Origin: Desulfobacterales bacterium C00003106 | Lineage (GTDB): Bacteria; Desulfobacterota; Desulfobacteria; Desulfobacterales; C00003106 | DNA length: 8,450 nucleotides | Assembly: GCA_001751015.1 (NCBI GenBank) | Contig: MAXM01000264.1 | Coordinates: 1-8,450, forward strand | Direction of reading: 5' to 3' | Part shown: positions 1-6,775 of the stretch, one piece after another | How the letters are laid out: every line of letters starts with the position of its first letter | How positions within the stretch are numbered: the first letter of the stretch is position 1 | Notes under the pieces: generated by a model | The model's input: only the letters and a program-made list of their open reading frames with translations | Databases searched by the model: none | Told to the model about the DNA's origin: nothing | Translations under genes and position numbers: made by a program

Positions 1-330
1 GTCCTGTATGCACGCTTTAATTCGGTTTCCGGTCTGAAAACCGATAGCAGTGTGGAGATGGCAGGTGTTGAGATTGGGCGTGTCGGCAAAATCGGCCTGG
101 ATTTGGAAAGACAGACGGCCTTGGTGACACTCAAGATCCATAAAGATGTTCAAATCACAGACGACGCCATAGCATCAGTCAAAACAAGCGGCATGATTGG
201 TGACAAATTTATCAAGATCATGCCGGGCGGCTCGGATATTATACTACAGCCTGGCGGGACCCTTACAGAAACTGAATCAGCTATTGACCTGGAGGAACTG
301 ATAAGCGAATATATTTTCGGGAGTGTGTAA
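1..330 (+). CDS. mlaD: MlaD/MCE-domain lipid-transport protein, 3' part only
   Basis: The reading frame is open from the first base, so the N-terminus, including the expected membrane anchor, lies outside the window; 109 residues are visible. The visible part matches the MCE domain of MlaD-type proteins: an AGVEIGRVGKI stretch, a TSGMIGDKFIKI segment (the conserved glycine/phenylalanine turn of MCE domains) and a short acidic tail ending at a TAA. From knowledge of the family, MlaD is a periplasm-facing, inner-membrane-anchored protein that forms a hexameric ring and carries phospholipids between the outer and inner membranes with the MlaFE ABC transporter. The tail ends soon after the MCE fold, as in short MlaD forms rather than the long multi-MCE PqiB/YebT types. 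Partner genes (mlaE, mlaF) would be expected upstream. No other mla gene follows it here, so it may be last in its operon. Confidence 0.85.
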   Translation, partial: VLYARFNSVSGLKTDSSVEMAGVEIGRVGKIGLDLERQTALVTLKIHKDVQITDDAIASVKTSGMIGDKFIKIMPGGSDIILQPGGTLTETESAIDLEELISEYIFGSV

Positions 331-350
331 TCTGGTTCAACTCGATCTAA

Positions 351-366
351 CTATTCAGGTGAATAG
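351..366 (+). other. Small perfect stem-loop downstream of mlaD
   Basis: CTATTC and GAATAG pair perfectly around an AGGT tetraloop, 20 bases after the mlaD stop. There is no T-run after it, so it is not a convincing intrinsic terminator. It could still protect the 3' end of the mlaD message. The stem is AT-rich and only six pairs long, so chance is possible. Confidence 0.3.
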
Positions 367-397
367 ACTGAAGGTAGAAGGCTAATAGGGACAAATC

Positions 398-460
398 ATG
401 CGTGATCACACAAAACTGCGGGCATTTGAGTTGGCTGACGAGATTGCAGTATTAGTTTAG
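398..460 (+). pseudogene. Decayed start of a four-helix-bundle (23S rRNA IVS-type) protein gene
   Basis: An ATG at 398 opens a frame of 20 residues, MRDHTKLRAFELADEIAVLV, then a TAG at 458. The peptide resembles the N-terminus of the small four-helix-bundle proteins first noticed in 23S rRNA intervening sequences, which typically begin with a charged 'lys-leu-x-x-phe/trp-glu-x-ala' stretch followed by val-tyr-arg. Here the next codons are TAG AGG, so a single TAC-to-TAG change at the expected Tyr, before the Arg, would explain the stop. Beyond it the similarity is lost within a few codons, and the roughly 100 remaining residues of a normal family member are missing, so this is a truncated remnant and not only a nonsense mutant. 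The family's function is not well established. The assignment rests on memory of the family pattern, without a search. Confidence 0.5.
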
Positions 461-564
461 AGGATTTATCTCTGTTCGATCGTTGCGAGCTGGTTGAAAT
501 ACTTCAGCCTGCAACCTGAATAGCAAAAGGAATTTATGAAAATTCGCGGTTGGGGAGGCAACTC

Positions 565-1080
565 ATGAAAGGATATGTTCAGATCTACACTGGCGACGGA
601 AAGGGCAAGACAACCGCGGCCCTTGGTCTGGCATTGCGGGCGGCGGGCGCAGGGCTCAAGGTATTCATCGCGCAATTTGTCAAGGGTAAGCCAACCGCCG
701 AGATGAATTCTATCACGCGTTTCTCCGATCTGATTACGCTGAGGCAGTATGGCCTGGGACGCTTTCTTGGCAATGCACCAGACCCGGAAGACGTGCAGGC
801 CGCGCGTGCAGGGCTTGAGGAAGCAAGACAGGCCCTTTTCTCAGGCGAGTACAAGGTCGTCGTCCTGGATGAGGCCAATATCGCGGTCAATTGCGGGCTC
901 TTTGCCGTGGAGAGCCTCCTCGAACTGATAGAATCAAGACCCGCAGATGTGGAGCTGATTATCACGGGAAGATACGCAGACACCAGGATAATAGAAAAAG
1001 CGGACCTTGTCACCGAGATGAAAAAGATAAAACATTACTATGACGCGGGAGTTGAGGCAAGAAAAGGGATTGAAAAGTAA
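565..1080 (+). CDS. cobO: Corrinoid adenosyltransferase, CobO/CobA type
   Basis: This 171-residue protein transfers the adenosyl group of ATP to the cobalt of a reduced corrinoid, giving adenosylcobalamin or its precursors, in the cytoplasm. The P-loop GDGKGKTTAALG lies at residues 10-21, close to the N-terminus as usual in the CobA/CobO/BtuR family. A Walker B-like VVVLDEAN is at 98-105, TGR at 134-136, ADLVTEM at 146-152, and the diagnostic C-terminal KHYYDAGVEARKGIEK at 156-171. Length matches the family (about 170-200), with a short N-terminus that lacks the extension found in some enterobacterial CobA proteins. I chose ATG 565 over an upstream TTG at 550 because GGGGAGG at 552-558 sits 6 bases before the ATG and would lie inside the longer gene. 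Its 3' end overlaps the substrate-binding protein gene, which implies a shared transcript and a role in processing imported corrinoid. Confidence 0.93.
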   Translation: MKGYVQIYTGDGKGKTTAALGLALRAAGAGLKVFIAQFVKGKPTAEMNSITRFSDLITLRQYGLGRFLGNAPDPEDVQAARAGLEEARQALFSGEYKVVVLDEANIAVNCGLFAVESLLELIESRPADVELIITGRYADTRIIEKADLVTEMKKIKHYYDAGVEARKGIEK

Positions 1081-2044
1081 AAATAAACTGCTTTTTGGCT
1101 CTTATGAAGGGCTCCGGTTCTTTCTTCAGGTATTTTTGTTAGCGCTCTGCATCCTCCTCGCCGGTTCGTCGCTTCTTGTTGCGGACCCGGGACCGGATTA
1201 TTGCGAAACAATCGATGACGCAGGCCGCAAGGTCCGGGTCAAGACCTTCCCTAAGCGGATTGTTTCGTTGGCCCCGTCGAACACGGAGATACTTTTCTCT
1301 CTCGGATTGGGAGAACGGGTCATCGGAGTGACCTCTTATTGCAATTTTCCCCCTGAGGCATTAATAAAAGAAAAGGTCGGAGGTTTCGGAAATCCTGATA
1401 TAGAAAAGGTCATTTCCCTCTGCCCGGACCTCCTGGTGGCGGATTCCTTGTCCGACAAGAAAGGGATCGTCCGCAAGCTCGAAAAAAAGGGTCTGAGTAT
1501 AATCGTTCTTGCTCCTGAGACGCTGGCCGATGTTATCCACACAATAAGAATGGTCGGAACCGTGACCGGAAAAGAAAAAGAAACCGCTTCTCTCATTGGC
1601 GAGATGGAAGCAAGAATACTCACGGTCACGACCTTGGCAGGCAGGATAAGCCCCGGCGGGAAACCGACGGTCCTTTATGTCGCATGGCACGATCCCCTGT
1701 GGGTTGCGGGGAGCGGGATCATCATAAACGACCTGATCGAAAAAGCGGGGGGCGTCAATGTTGCGGGTGATCAAAAAGGGTGGGGAATCCTTGGTCTTGA
1801 AGAGGTCCTGGCCAAAAACCCGTCCGTCATTATTGTAAACAGCGGACACGGAAACGCAAAGGACCTGCCGCTTGCATGGGTGAAAAGCGAGCCACGGATA
1901 GGAAATGTTGATGCCAGAAAATCCGGCAGGGTCTATCAGATCGACGCCGACCTGTCAGGCCGTTTTGGCCCCCGGATTGTAGAAGCATTGGAGCAATTCA
2001 GCCGATATCTTCATCCGGAGGCATTTGAGGGAGACGGAACTTGA
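1040..2044 (+). CDS. btuF: Periplasmic corrinoid-binding protein of an ABC importer, BtuF-like
   Basis: A cluster A-III solute-binding protein (periplasmic-binding-protein 2 fold, BtuF/FhuD/HmuT group) of up to 334 residues. A hydrophobic export segment lies at about residues 26-48 and ends before VADPG; I see no clear lipobox cysteine, so a cleaved signal peptide is more likely than a lipoprotein. The N-lobe pattern RIVSLAPSNTEILFSLGLGERVIGVTSYC is at 73-101, followed by CPDLLVA at 128-134, and the C-lobe AWHDPLWVAG at 215-224. Glu83 and Glu254/255 lie where BtuF uses two glutamates to dock on the permease (inference by position). The start is uncertain: ATG 1040 lies 38 bases inside cobO without a good ribosome site, while TTG 1070 would overlap the cobO stop region and lies after a purine-rich GAGGCAAGAAAAGGGA. 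Substrate is inferred from the neighbouring cobO; heme or a siderophore cannot be excluded from sequence alone. Confidence 0.88.
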   Translation: MTRELRQEKGLKSKNKLLFGSYEGLRFFLQVFLLALCILLAGSSLLVADPGPDYCETIDDAGRKVRVKTFPKRIVSLAPSNTEILFSLGLGERVIGVTSYCNFPPEALIKEKVGGFGNPDIEKVISLCPDLLVADSLSDKKGIVRKLEKKGLSIIVLAPETLADVIHTIRMVGTVTGKEKETASLIGEMEARILTVTTLAGRISPGGKPTVLYVAWHDPLWVAGSGIIINDLIEKAGGVNVAGDQKGWGILGLEEVLAKNPSVIIVNSGHGNAKDLPLAWVKSEPRIGNVDARKSGRVYQIDADLSGRFGPRIVEALEQFSRYLHPEAFEGDGT

Positions 2045-3114
2045 CCAAAAACCCTCCAAACATGCATGCATACAGCGCCTACGAAAAAAAAAGAAAGAAG
2101 CGGATAACCGCTATTATTCTGCTCTTTGCCCTTCTGCTCGTCCTGATCCCCTTTATGACCACGATAGGAAGCGTCTCCATACCCTTTAACACGGTATGGC
2201 GTATCCTGATTGCGAAGATCCTCTTTCTAAAAGAAACCGCCCCCATAGATATTGCTTCCAATATAACAACTATCGTGATCGATATCCGTCTGCCAAGGAT
2301 CATCCTCGCGGGACTGGTCGGTGGAGGACTTGCCGTGGCCGGAGCAACATATCAGGGCATCTTCAGAAACCCGCTTGCCGATCCCTGCCTCCTCGGGGTG
2401 TCTCAGGGGGCTGCTCTCGGGGCTGTCGCGAGCTTTTTTGTCCCCGCGTTTCTCCTTGCCGGCGGCACGACTCCCCTGCTCGCCTTTGCCGGAGCCATCA
2501 TTGCCGTTGCAGTCGTCTATCTTCTTGCCAGAGTCGACAGCGCCCTCCCTGTGACTACCTTGATCCTCGCGGGGGTGGCGCTGGGCGCTTTTCTTGCAGC
2601 AGCCACTTCTTATCTGATACTTGTTTCCGGGGAGCACCTTCACGGGATTATTTTGTGGCTCATGGGAGGGTTCTGGATGACGGAATGGGATGAGGTGCGA
2701 ACGGTCTTTCCTCTTGTCGCCTGCGGCATAACGGTGATTATTCTCTTTTCGCGAACGCTCAATGTGATGCAACTGGACGAAGAACAGGCGACCCAGCTTG
2801 GAATCAACGTGGAGAGAGCAAAGATCACCTTGCTTGTTGCAGCGTCCCTTATCACTGCTGCAGCGGTCTGCTTCTGTGGAGTTATCGGGTTTGTGGGAAT
2901 CATCATCCCGCATATGGTGCGTCTTGTCTGGGGACCCGACTATCGATTTCTGGTCCCCCTTTCAGCGCTGACAGGCGCCATATTTCTTGTAGTGGCAGAT
3001 GCCGCAGCACGGAGCGCCTTTTCGCAGGAGATCCCCATAGGGATTCTTACGGCATTTACCGGCGCGCCCTTTTTTCTCTATATCCTGCGTCGGAAAAGAA
3101 AGACGCTTTGTTGA
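2041..3114 (+). CDS. btuC: Corrinoid ABC importer permease, BtuC/FecCD family
   Basis: A 357-residue inner-membrane permease that would dimerise and receive substrate from the btuF product. After a basic N-terminus (KKRKKR) the protein is almost wholly hydrophobic, consistent with about ten membrane helices. Family signatures are clear: RLPRIILAGLVGGGLAVAGA at 83-102, then a YQGIFRNPLADPCLLG stretch at 104-119, an LDEEQATQLGI coupling-helix region at 245-255 that meets the ATPase, GVIGFVGIIIPHMVRL at 280-295, and a GAPFFLYILRRKRK end. The assumed TTG start at 2041 shares the bases TTGA with the upstream stop, which points to translational coupling; GAGGGA at 2027-2032 is a suitable ribosome site. 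ATG 2062 is the alternative. The stop codon lies inside the first copy of an 8-base tandem repeat. A run of nine A at 2084-2092 near the 5' end is a potential slippage site. Confidence 0.92.
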   Translation: MTKNPPNMHAYSAYEKKRKKRITAIILLFALLLVLIPFMTTIGSVSIPFNTVWRILIAKILFLKETAPIDIASNITTIVIDIRLPRIILAGLVGGGLAVAGATYQGIFRNPLADPCLLGVSQGAALGAVASFFVPAFLLAGGTTPLLAFAGAIIAVAVVYLLARVDSALPVTTLILAGVALGAFLAAATSYLILVSGEHLHGIILWLMGGFWMTEWDEVRTVFPLVACGITVIILFSRTLNVMQLDEEQATQLGINVERAKITLLVAASLITAAAVCFCGVIGFVGIIIPHMVRLVWGPDYRFLVPLSALTGAIFLVVADAAARSAFSQEIPIGILTAFTGAPFFLYILRRKRKTLC

Positions 3115-3142
3115 TTGGTTGATTGGTTGATTGGTTGATTGG
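3111..3142 (+). repeat. Tandem repeat, four exact copies of TTGATTGG
   Basis: The 8-base unit TTGATTGG occurs four times without a mismatch (3111, 3119, 3127, 3135). The first copy contains the TGA stop of the permease gene. A change in copy number would alter only the btuC-btuD spacing, since the stop codon is in the first copy. No function is evident; polymerase slippage is the likely origin. Confidence 0.95.
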
Positions 3143-3202
3143 TAATGCTAACGGCTAAACGCAGAGGTTGGTTTTTTTTGGTGGAAATGTGCAGCATGGG
3201 AA

Positions 3203-3973
3203 GTGGACGTGGTTACACTTGATGACGTAACACTCAGTTATAACGGCAGTCCTGTCCTGAGCAGGATTTCCTTCAGCGCCAGGCAGGGTAGAATTCTTGG
3301 TCTTGTCGGACCGAACGGATCGGGCAAGTCAACCCTGATACGGGCAATCAGCCGGGTCATTTCGCCTGTCAGGGGGAGAATCCTTGTGAGCGGGCAGGAC
3401 GTGGGGAAAATGAAGTCAAGGGAGGCTGCACGCCTCGTGGCGGTGGCGCCTCAAAACCCCGAACTGCCCAAGATGATCACGGCCTTTGAACTGGTCCTGA
3501 TGGGTCGCACGCCTCACCTTCGATTCCTGCAATCCGAAGGAAAAAAGGACTTCGCCGTGGTACGGGAGATCATGGATGCAACCGGGACCGCCGACCTTGC
3601 AGAGAGACGGATCGGAAGGCTTTCCGGCGGAGAGCTGCAGAAACTCACCATTGCCCGCGCCCTGGCCCAGGAACCGGATGTCTTGCTCCTTGACGAGCCA
3701 ACCGCCTATCTCGACATCAATCATCAGAAGGAAATCCTGAACCTTGTGAGAAGTCTCTGCACAGACAAAGGCCTGACCGTTATCGTCTGCCTTCACGACC
3801 TGAACATTGCGTCTCAATACTGCCACAGGCTGATCATGCTGGCAAAAGGCGCAATATACGCCCAGGGCGAACCTTCAGAAGTGCTTACCGAAGAAAACAT
3901 CAAGCAGGTCTACGGAACCAGGGTGCATGTTTTCCCCCATCCGGTCAATCAATCGCCAACCGTATTGATATAG
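3203..3973 (+). CDS. btuD: Corrinoid ABC importer ATPase, BtuD/FecE-like
   Basis: A 256-residue cytoplasmic ATPase that would power the importer formed with the two upstream genes. All nucleotide-binding motifs are present: Walker A GPNGSGKS at 36-43, Q-loop APQNPELP at 82-89, signature LSGGELQKLTIARAL at 140-154, Walker B VLLLDEPTAYLD at 160-171 and the switch histidine in HDL at 198-200. The QNPELP and MGRTPHL segments are typical of the FecE/BtuD/HmuV group. GTG 3203 is the only usable in-frame start between the upstream stop at 3149-3151 and the domain, except GTG 3209 two codons later; neither has a strong ribosome site. The 88-base gap from btuC carries the tandem repeat and a run of eight T (3172-3179) but no recognisable terminator, so co-transcription is still likely. 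The short tail after the ABC domain shows no extra domain. Confidence 0.92.
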   Translation: MDVVTLDDVTLSYNGSPVLSRISFSARQGRILGLVGPNGSGKSTLIRAISRVISPVRGRILVSGQDVGKMKSREAARLVAVAPQNPELPKMITAFELVLMGRTPHLRFLQSEGKKDFAVVREIMDATGTADLAERRIGRLSGGELQKLTIARALAQEPDVLLLDEPTAYLDINHQKEILNLVRSLCTDKGLTVIVCLHDLNIASQYCHRLIMLAKGAIYAQGEPSEVLTEENIKQVYGTRVHVFPHPVNQSPTVLI

Positions 3974-3991
3974 ACACCACTATGCCCTTCA

Positions 3992-4085
3992 GGGCTCACC
4001 CAAAAATAACTCCCTATTTTCATGCGTCGATCCATCCCGCATGGCTGCGTTACTCGTCGGTTAAATATTATTTTTGGGCGAACCC
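3992..4085. repeat. Nested inverted-repeat element (REP/MITE-like) between btuD and clpB
   Basis: The outer arms GGGCTCACCCAAAAATAA (3992-4009) and TTATTTTTGGGCGAACCC (4068-4085) are inverted repeats matching at 16 of 18 positions. Inside, CATGCG (4021-4026) and CGCATG (4038-4043) form a second, perfect 6-base inverted repeat with an 11-base loop. The element carries no open reading frame of note. The design, with paired ends and an inner stem, is that of a small non-autonomous repeat or REP-like sequence. As an intrinsic terminator it is poor, because the T-run comes before the end of the right arm. I recall similar intergenic sequences in Desulfobacterota genomes, but cannot confirm it here. 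Confidence 0.65.
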
Positions 4086-4102
4086 TTGCCAGTCGTGATC
4101 TC

Positions 4103-4130
4103 TTGACACCTGATATTCGATGGTTAAGTT
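4103..4130 (+). promoter_or_regulatory. Possible promoter for clpB
   Basis: TTGACA at 4103-4108 is a perfect -35 hexamer, and TAAGTT at 4125-4130 is a weak -10 at 16-base spacing, about 35 bases before the clpB start. The preceding C gives CTTGACA, which also resembles the -35 of heat-shock sigma-32 promoters, but no CCCCAT-type -10 follows. No CIRCE operator (TTAGCACTC/GAGTGCTAA) is visible. Confidence 0.35.
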
Positions 4131-4164
4131 AAGGGAAGACCAATTCAATTTGGAGGTTATTATT

Positions 4165-6753
4165 ATGCGTTTTGATAAATTTACGCTGAAATCTCAGGAA
4201 CTGATCGGGAAGGCACAGGAACTTACGTCAACACTCGGCAATCAGCAGATCGAGACAGGACACTTTCTTGCCGTTATGCTTGAGGAACCTGAGGGGATCA
4301 CGAGGTCTATACTCCGCAAGCTTGATGCTTCTCCTGATACGATAGCAAATGAAGTCAGGGCGGTTCTGAACAAGACCCCGAAAATAAGCGGCGCGGGCGC
4401 ACAGGAGGCATATCTCTCTCAACAGGCCAAAGGCATGCTTGACAAAGCCTTTTCAGAAGCATCGTCCATGAAAGACGAATATGTCAGTATTGAGCATATC
4501 CTGATAGCCATAGTTCAGGACAAAGAGTCGGAGGCTGCCCGGATACTTGCCCGCCACGGTGTTACGCGTGATGCTATTTTAAAGGTCCTGGTCGATATAC
4601 GGGGCACGCAGCGGATTACTGACCCCAACCCGGAGGACAAGTATCAGGCCCTTGAGAAATACAGCCGTGATTTCACGGAACTTGCCAGGTCAGGCAAACT
4701 CGATCCTGTGATCGGAAGGGATGAAGAGGTGCGCCGGATCGCACAGGTCCTTTCCCGCCGCACCAAGAACAATCCTGTGTTGATCGGCAAACCCGGGGTT
4801 GGAAAAACCGCGATCGTGGAAGGACTTGCCCAGAGGATTGCCGCAGGTGACTGCCCTGAGACCCTGAAAAATAGGCGTGTCCTTGCGCTCGACATGGGCG
4901 CCCTGATAGCCGGCGCAAAATACCGCGGGGAATTCGAGGACCGCCTGAAGGCGGTATTAAAAGAGGTTGAAAGCGCATCCGGTGAAGTCATTCTCTTTAT
5001 CGATGAGCTTCATACCATGGTGGGCGCAGGCGCGGCAGAGGGATCGGTTGATGCATCGAACATGCTGAAACCAGGTCTTGCGCGGGGCACGCTCCGATGT
5101 GTCGGAGCAACCACCATACGTGAGTATCGCAAGTACATCGAGAAAGACGCTGCGCTGGAACGAAGATTCCAGCCTGTGCTTGTGGAAGAACCGTCTGTCG
5201 AAGACACCATATCCATCCTCAGAGGACTCAAGGAGCGTTATGAAGTCCATCACGGTGTCCGGATCAAGGACTCCGCGATCGTGGCTGCCGCAGCCCTTTC
5301 CCGCCGGTATCTGCCCGACCGGTTCTTGCCGGACAAGGCGATCGATCTTATTGATGAAGCAGCGTCAAAACTCAGGATAGAGATTGACAGCATGCCCGCT
5401 GAGATCGACGAAGTGGAACGAAAGATCATCCAGATGCAGATCGAACGTGAAGCCCTTAAAAAGGAAGTTGACAGCGATTCCAGGCAACGTTTAGAAAAAC
5501 TGGAACGGGAACTCGCGGACATAAAGGAAAAGAGCGCTGTAATGAAGGCACACTGGCAGAACGAGAAGGCTGCCATACAGGAGATCAGAGAGATAAAGGA
5601 GGAAATCGAGCAGACAGGTATCAAGGAACAGCAGGCAGCAAGAGATGGGGACCTGACAAAGGCCGCGGAACTGCGCTATGGCGTGGCAGGAGAACTGCAA
5701 AAGCGGTTTGCCGAAGCCCAGGACCGGTTAAAGGAGCTCCAGGCCCACGGCAAGATACTGAAAGAAGAGGTGGATCGAGATGACATTGCTGAAGTGATTT
5801 CCGGATGGACAGGGATTCCTGTCACCCGTATGATGGAGGCAGAGCGGGATAAAATGGTCCGGATGGAAAGCCGTCTCCAAAGACGTGTCATCGGGCAGTC
5901 AGACGCTGTTTCCGCGGTCTCAAATGCGGTCAGACGCGCCCGGTCCGGGCTCCAGGACCCAAACCGCCCGATCGGTTCCTTTATCTTTATGGGTCCCACC
6001 GGAGTAGGAAAGACCGAACTGGCAAAGGCCCTGGCGGAATTCATCTTTGACGACGAACAGGCCATGGTCCGGCTCGATATGTCGGAGTACATGGAAAAGC
6101 ACTCCGTGGCCCGGTTGATCGGAGCCCCTCCGGGCTATGTCGGGTATGAAGAGGGGGGGTATCTTACCGAATCGGTAAGAAGACGTCCTTATTCCGTGGT
6201 CCTTTTTGACGAAATCGAAAAGGCGCACCCGGAGGTGTTCAGCGCCCTGCTTCAGGTATTGGATGACGGACGGATGACCGACGGTCACGGCAGGACCGTT
6301 GATTTCAGGAACACAATCATTATTATGACTTCCAATGTGGGAAGCGAGTGGATTCAGGAGCTTGCTGCAGGCCAGCGGGAAGAGCTGGAAAAACGCGTCA
6401 TGGAGGCGCTGCACGCCCGCTTCAAGCCGGAATTCCTGAATCGAATCGATGACATTGTCATCTTTGATAATCTTGACACAAAACAGATCAAGGCGATTGT
6501 GGATATTCAGATCGACCGGCTTTGCCGGCGTCTGGAGGCCCAGCGTATTTTTTTGACCCTTACTGACAGAGCAAAGGAATTCCTCGCCCGTCAGGGCTAT
6601 GATCCCCTTTACGGCGCTCGACCGTTAAAGAGGGCCATTCAGAAACATATTGAGAATGTCCTTGCAATGGAGATCCTGAAAGGACATTTTTCAGAAGGAA
6701 GCAGCATCCTGGCGGATGTCGAGGAAGGGAAGATCGTCTTTAGAAAAGAATGA
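4165..6753 (+). CDS. clpB: ATP-dependent protein disaggregase ClpB
   Basis: An 862-residue Hsp100 chaperone, the normal ClpB length, which as a hexamer threads aggregated proteins through its pore together with DnaK. Order of parts: double Clp N-domain (about 1-145); first AAA+ module with Walker A GKPGVGKT at 208-215, pore loop KYRGEF around Tyr253, Walker B ILFIDE at 276-281 and arginine fingers R333/R334; coiled-coil middle domain at about 405-530, which separates ClpB from ClpA/ClpC-type unfoldases; second AAA+ module with Walker A GPTGVGKT at 610-617, pore loop GYVGYEEGG near Tyr658, Walker B VVLFDE at 678-683, FLNR at 757-760 and sensor-2 GARP at 817-820. No ClpP-binding IGF/L loop is apparent. 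ATG 4165 is preferred over an upstream in-frame ATG at 4120 because GGAGG (4152-4156) lies 8 bases before it and the protein then starts with the usual MRFDKFT. Confidence 0.97.
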   Translation: MRFDKFTLKSQELIGKAQELTSTLGNQQIETGHFLAVMLEEPEGITRSILRKLDASPDTIANEVRAVLNKTPKISGAGAQEAYLSQQAKGMLDKAFSEASSMKDEYVSIEHILIAIVQDKESEAARILARHGVTRDAILKVLVDIRGTQRITDPNPEDKYQALEKYSRDFTELARSGKLDPVIGRDEEVRRIAQVLSRRTKNNPVLIGKPGVGKTAIVEGLAQRIAAGDCPETLKNRRVLALDMGALIAGAKYRGEFEDRLKAVLKEVESASGEVILFIDELHTMVGAGAAEGSVDASNMLKPGLARGTLRCVGATTIREYRKYIEKDAALERRFQPVLVEEPSVEDTISILRGLKERYEVHHGVRIKDSAIVAAAALSRRYLPDRFLPDKAIDLIDEAASKLRIEIDSMPAEIDEVERKIIQMQIEREALKKEVDSDSRQRLEKLERELADIKEKSAVMKAHWQNEKAAIQEIREIKEEIEQTGIKEQQAARDGDLTKAAELRYGVAGELQKRFAEAQDRLKELQAHGKILKEEVDRDDIAEVISGWTGIPVTRMMEAERDKMVRMESRLQRRVIGQSDAVSAVSNAVRRARSGLQDPNRPIGSFIFMGPTGVGKTELAKALAEFIFDDEQAMVRLDMSEYMEKHSVARLIGAPPGYVGYEEGGYLTESVRRRPYSVVLFDEIEKAHPEVFSALLQVLDDGRMTDGHGRTVDFRNTIIIMTSNVGSEWIQELAAGQREELEKRVMEALHARFKPEFLNRIDDIVIFDNLDTKQIKAIVDIQIDRLCRRLEAQRIFLTLTDRAKEFLARQGYDPLYGARPLKRAIQKHIENVLAMEILKGHFSEGSSILADVEEGKIVFRKE

Positions 6754-6775
6754 TTAGAAGAGAAAGGGCATTAGA

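Larger units (their letters stand above)
331..564. other. Gap between mlaD and the corrinoid genes
   Basis: Apart from the short stem-loop and the four-helix-bundle remnant, I see no intact gene. The conserved core of a cobalamin riboswitch (the GCCACTG-type B12 box) was looked for by eye ahead of the adenosyltransferase and not found. No clear paired -35/-10 promoter stands out. The cobO transcript start must lie in this gap or further upstream. Confidence 0.5.

Noticed and set aside
331..564. Cobalamin riboswitch before the adenosyltransferase
   Set aside because: The conserved B12-box core and the usual set of stems could not be found by eye; only the remnant gene and a small hairpin are present.
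585..1013. Long minus-strand open frame (142 codons) opposite cobO
   Set aside because: It lies wholly antisense to a gene with clear family motifs, has the serine/arginine-rich composition of a shadow frame, and has no recognisable domain.
2196..2913. Several open frames in both directions over the permease gene
   Set aside because: Composition rich in Arg, Ser, Cys and His without domains; the overlapping FecCD permease frame explains the region fully.
3111..3142. The tandem repeats as a CRISPR array or iteron origin
   Set aside because: The units are 8 bases and directly adjacent without spacers, there are only four, and no replication or cas gene is nearby.
3984..3995. GCCC-TTCA-GGGC stem as terminator of the importer operon
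   Set aside because: The stem has only four pairs, it is not followed by a T-run, and its right arm is part of the larger inverted repeat.
4120..4164. Longer clpB start at ATG 4120
   Set aside because: The extra 15 residues do not belong to the ClpB family, and GGAGG with good spacing supports ATG 4165.
5920..6414. 164-codon minus-strand frame inside clpB
   Set aside because: It is antisense to the conserved second AAA+ module, and the open frame follows from the codon bias of that gene.
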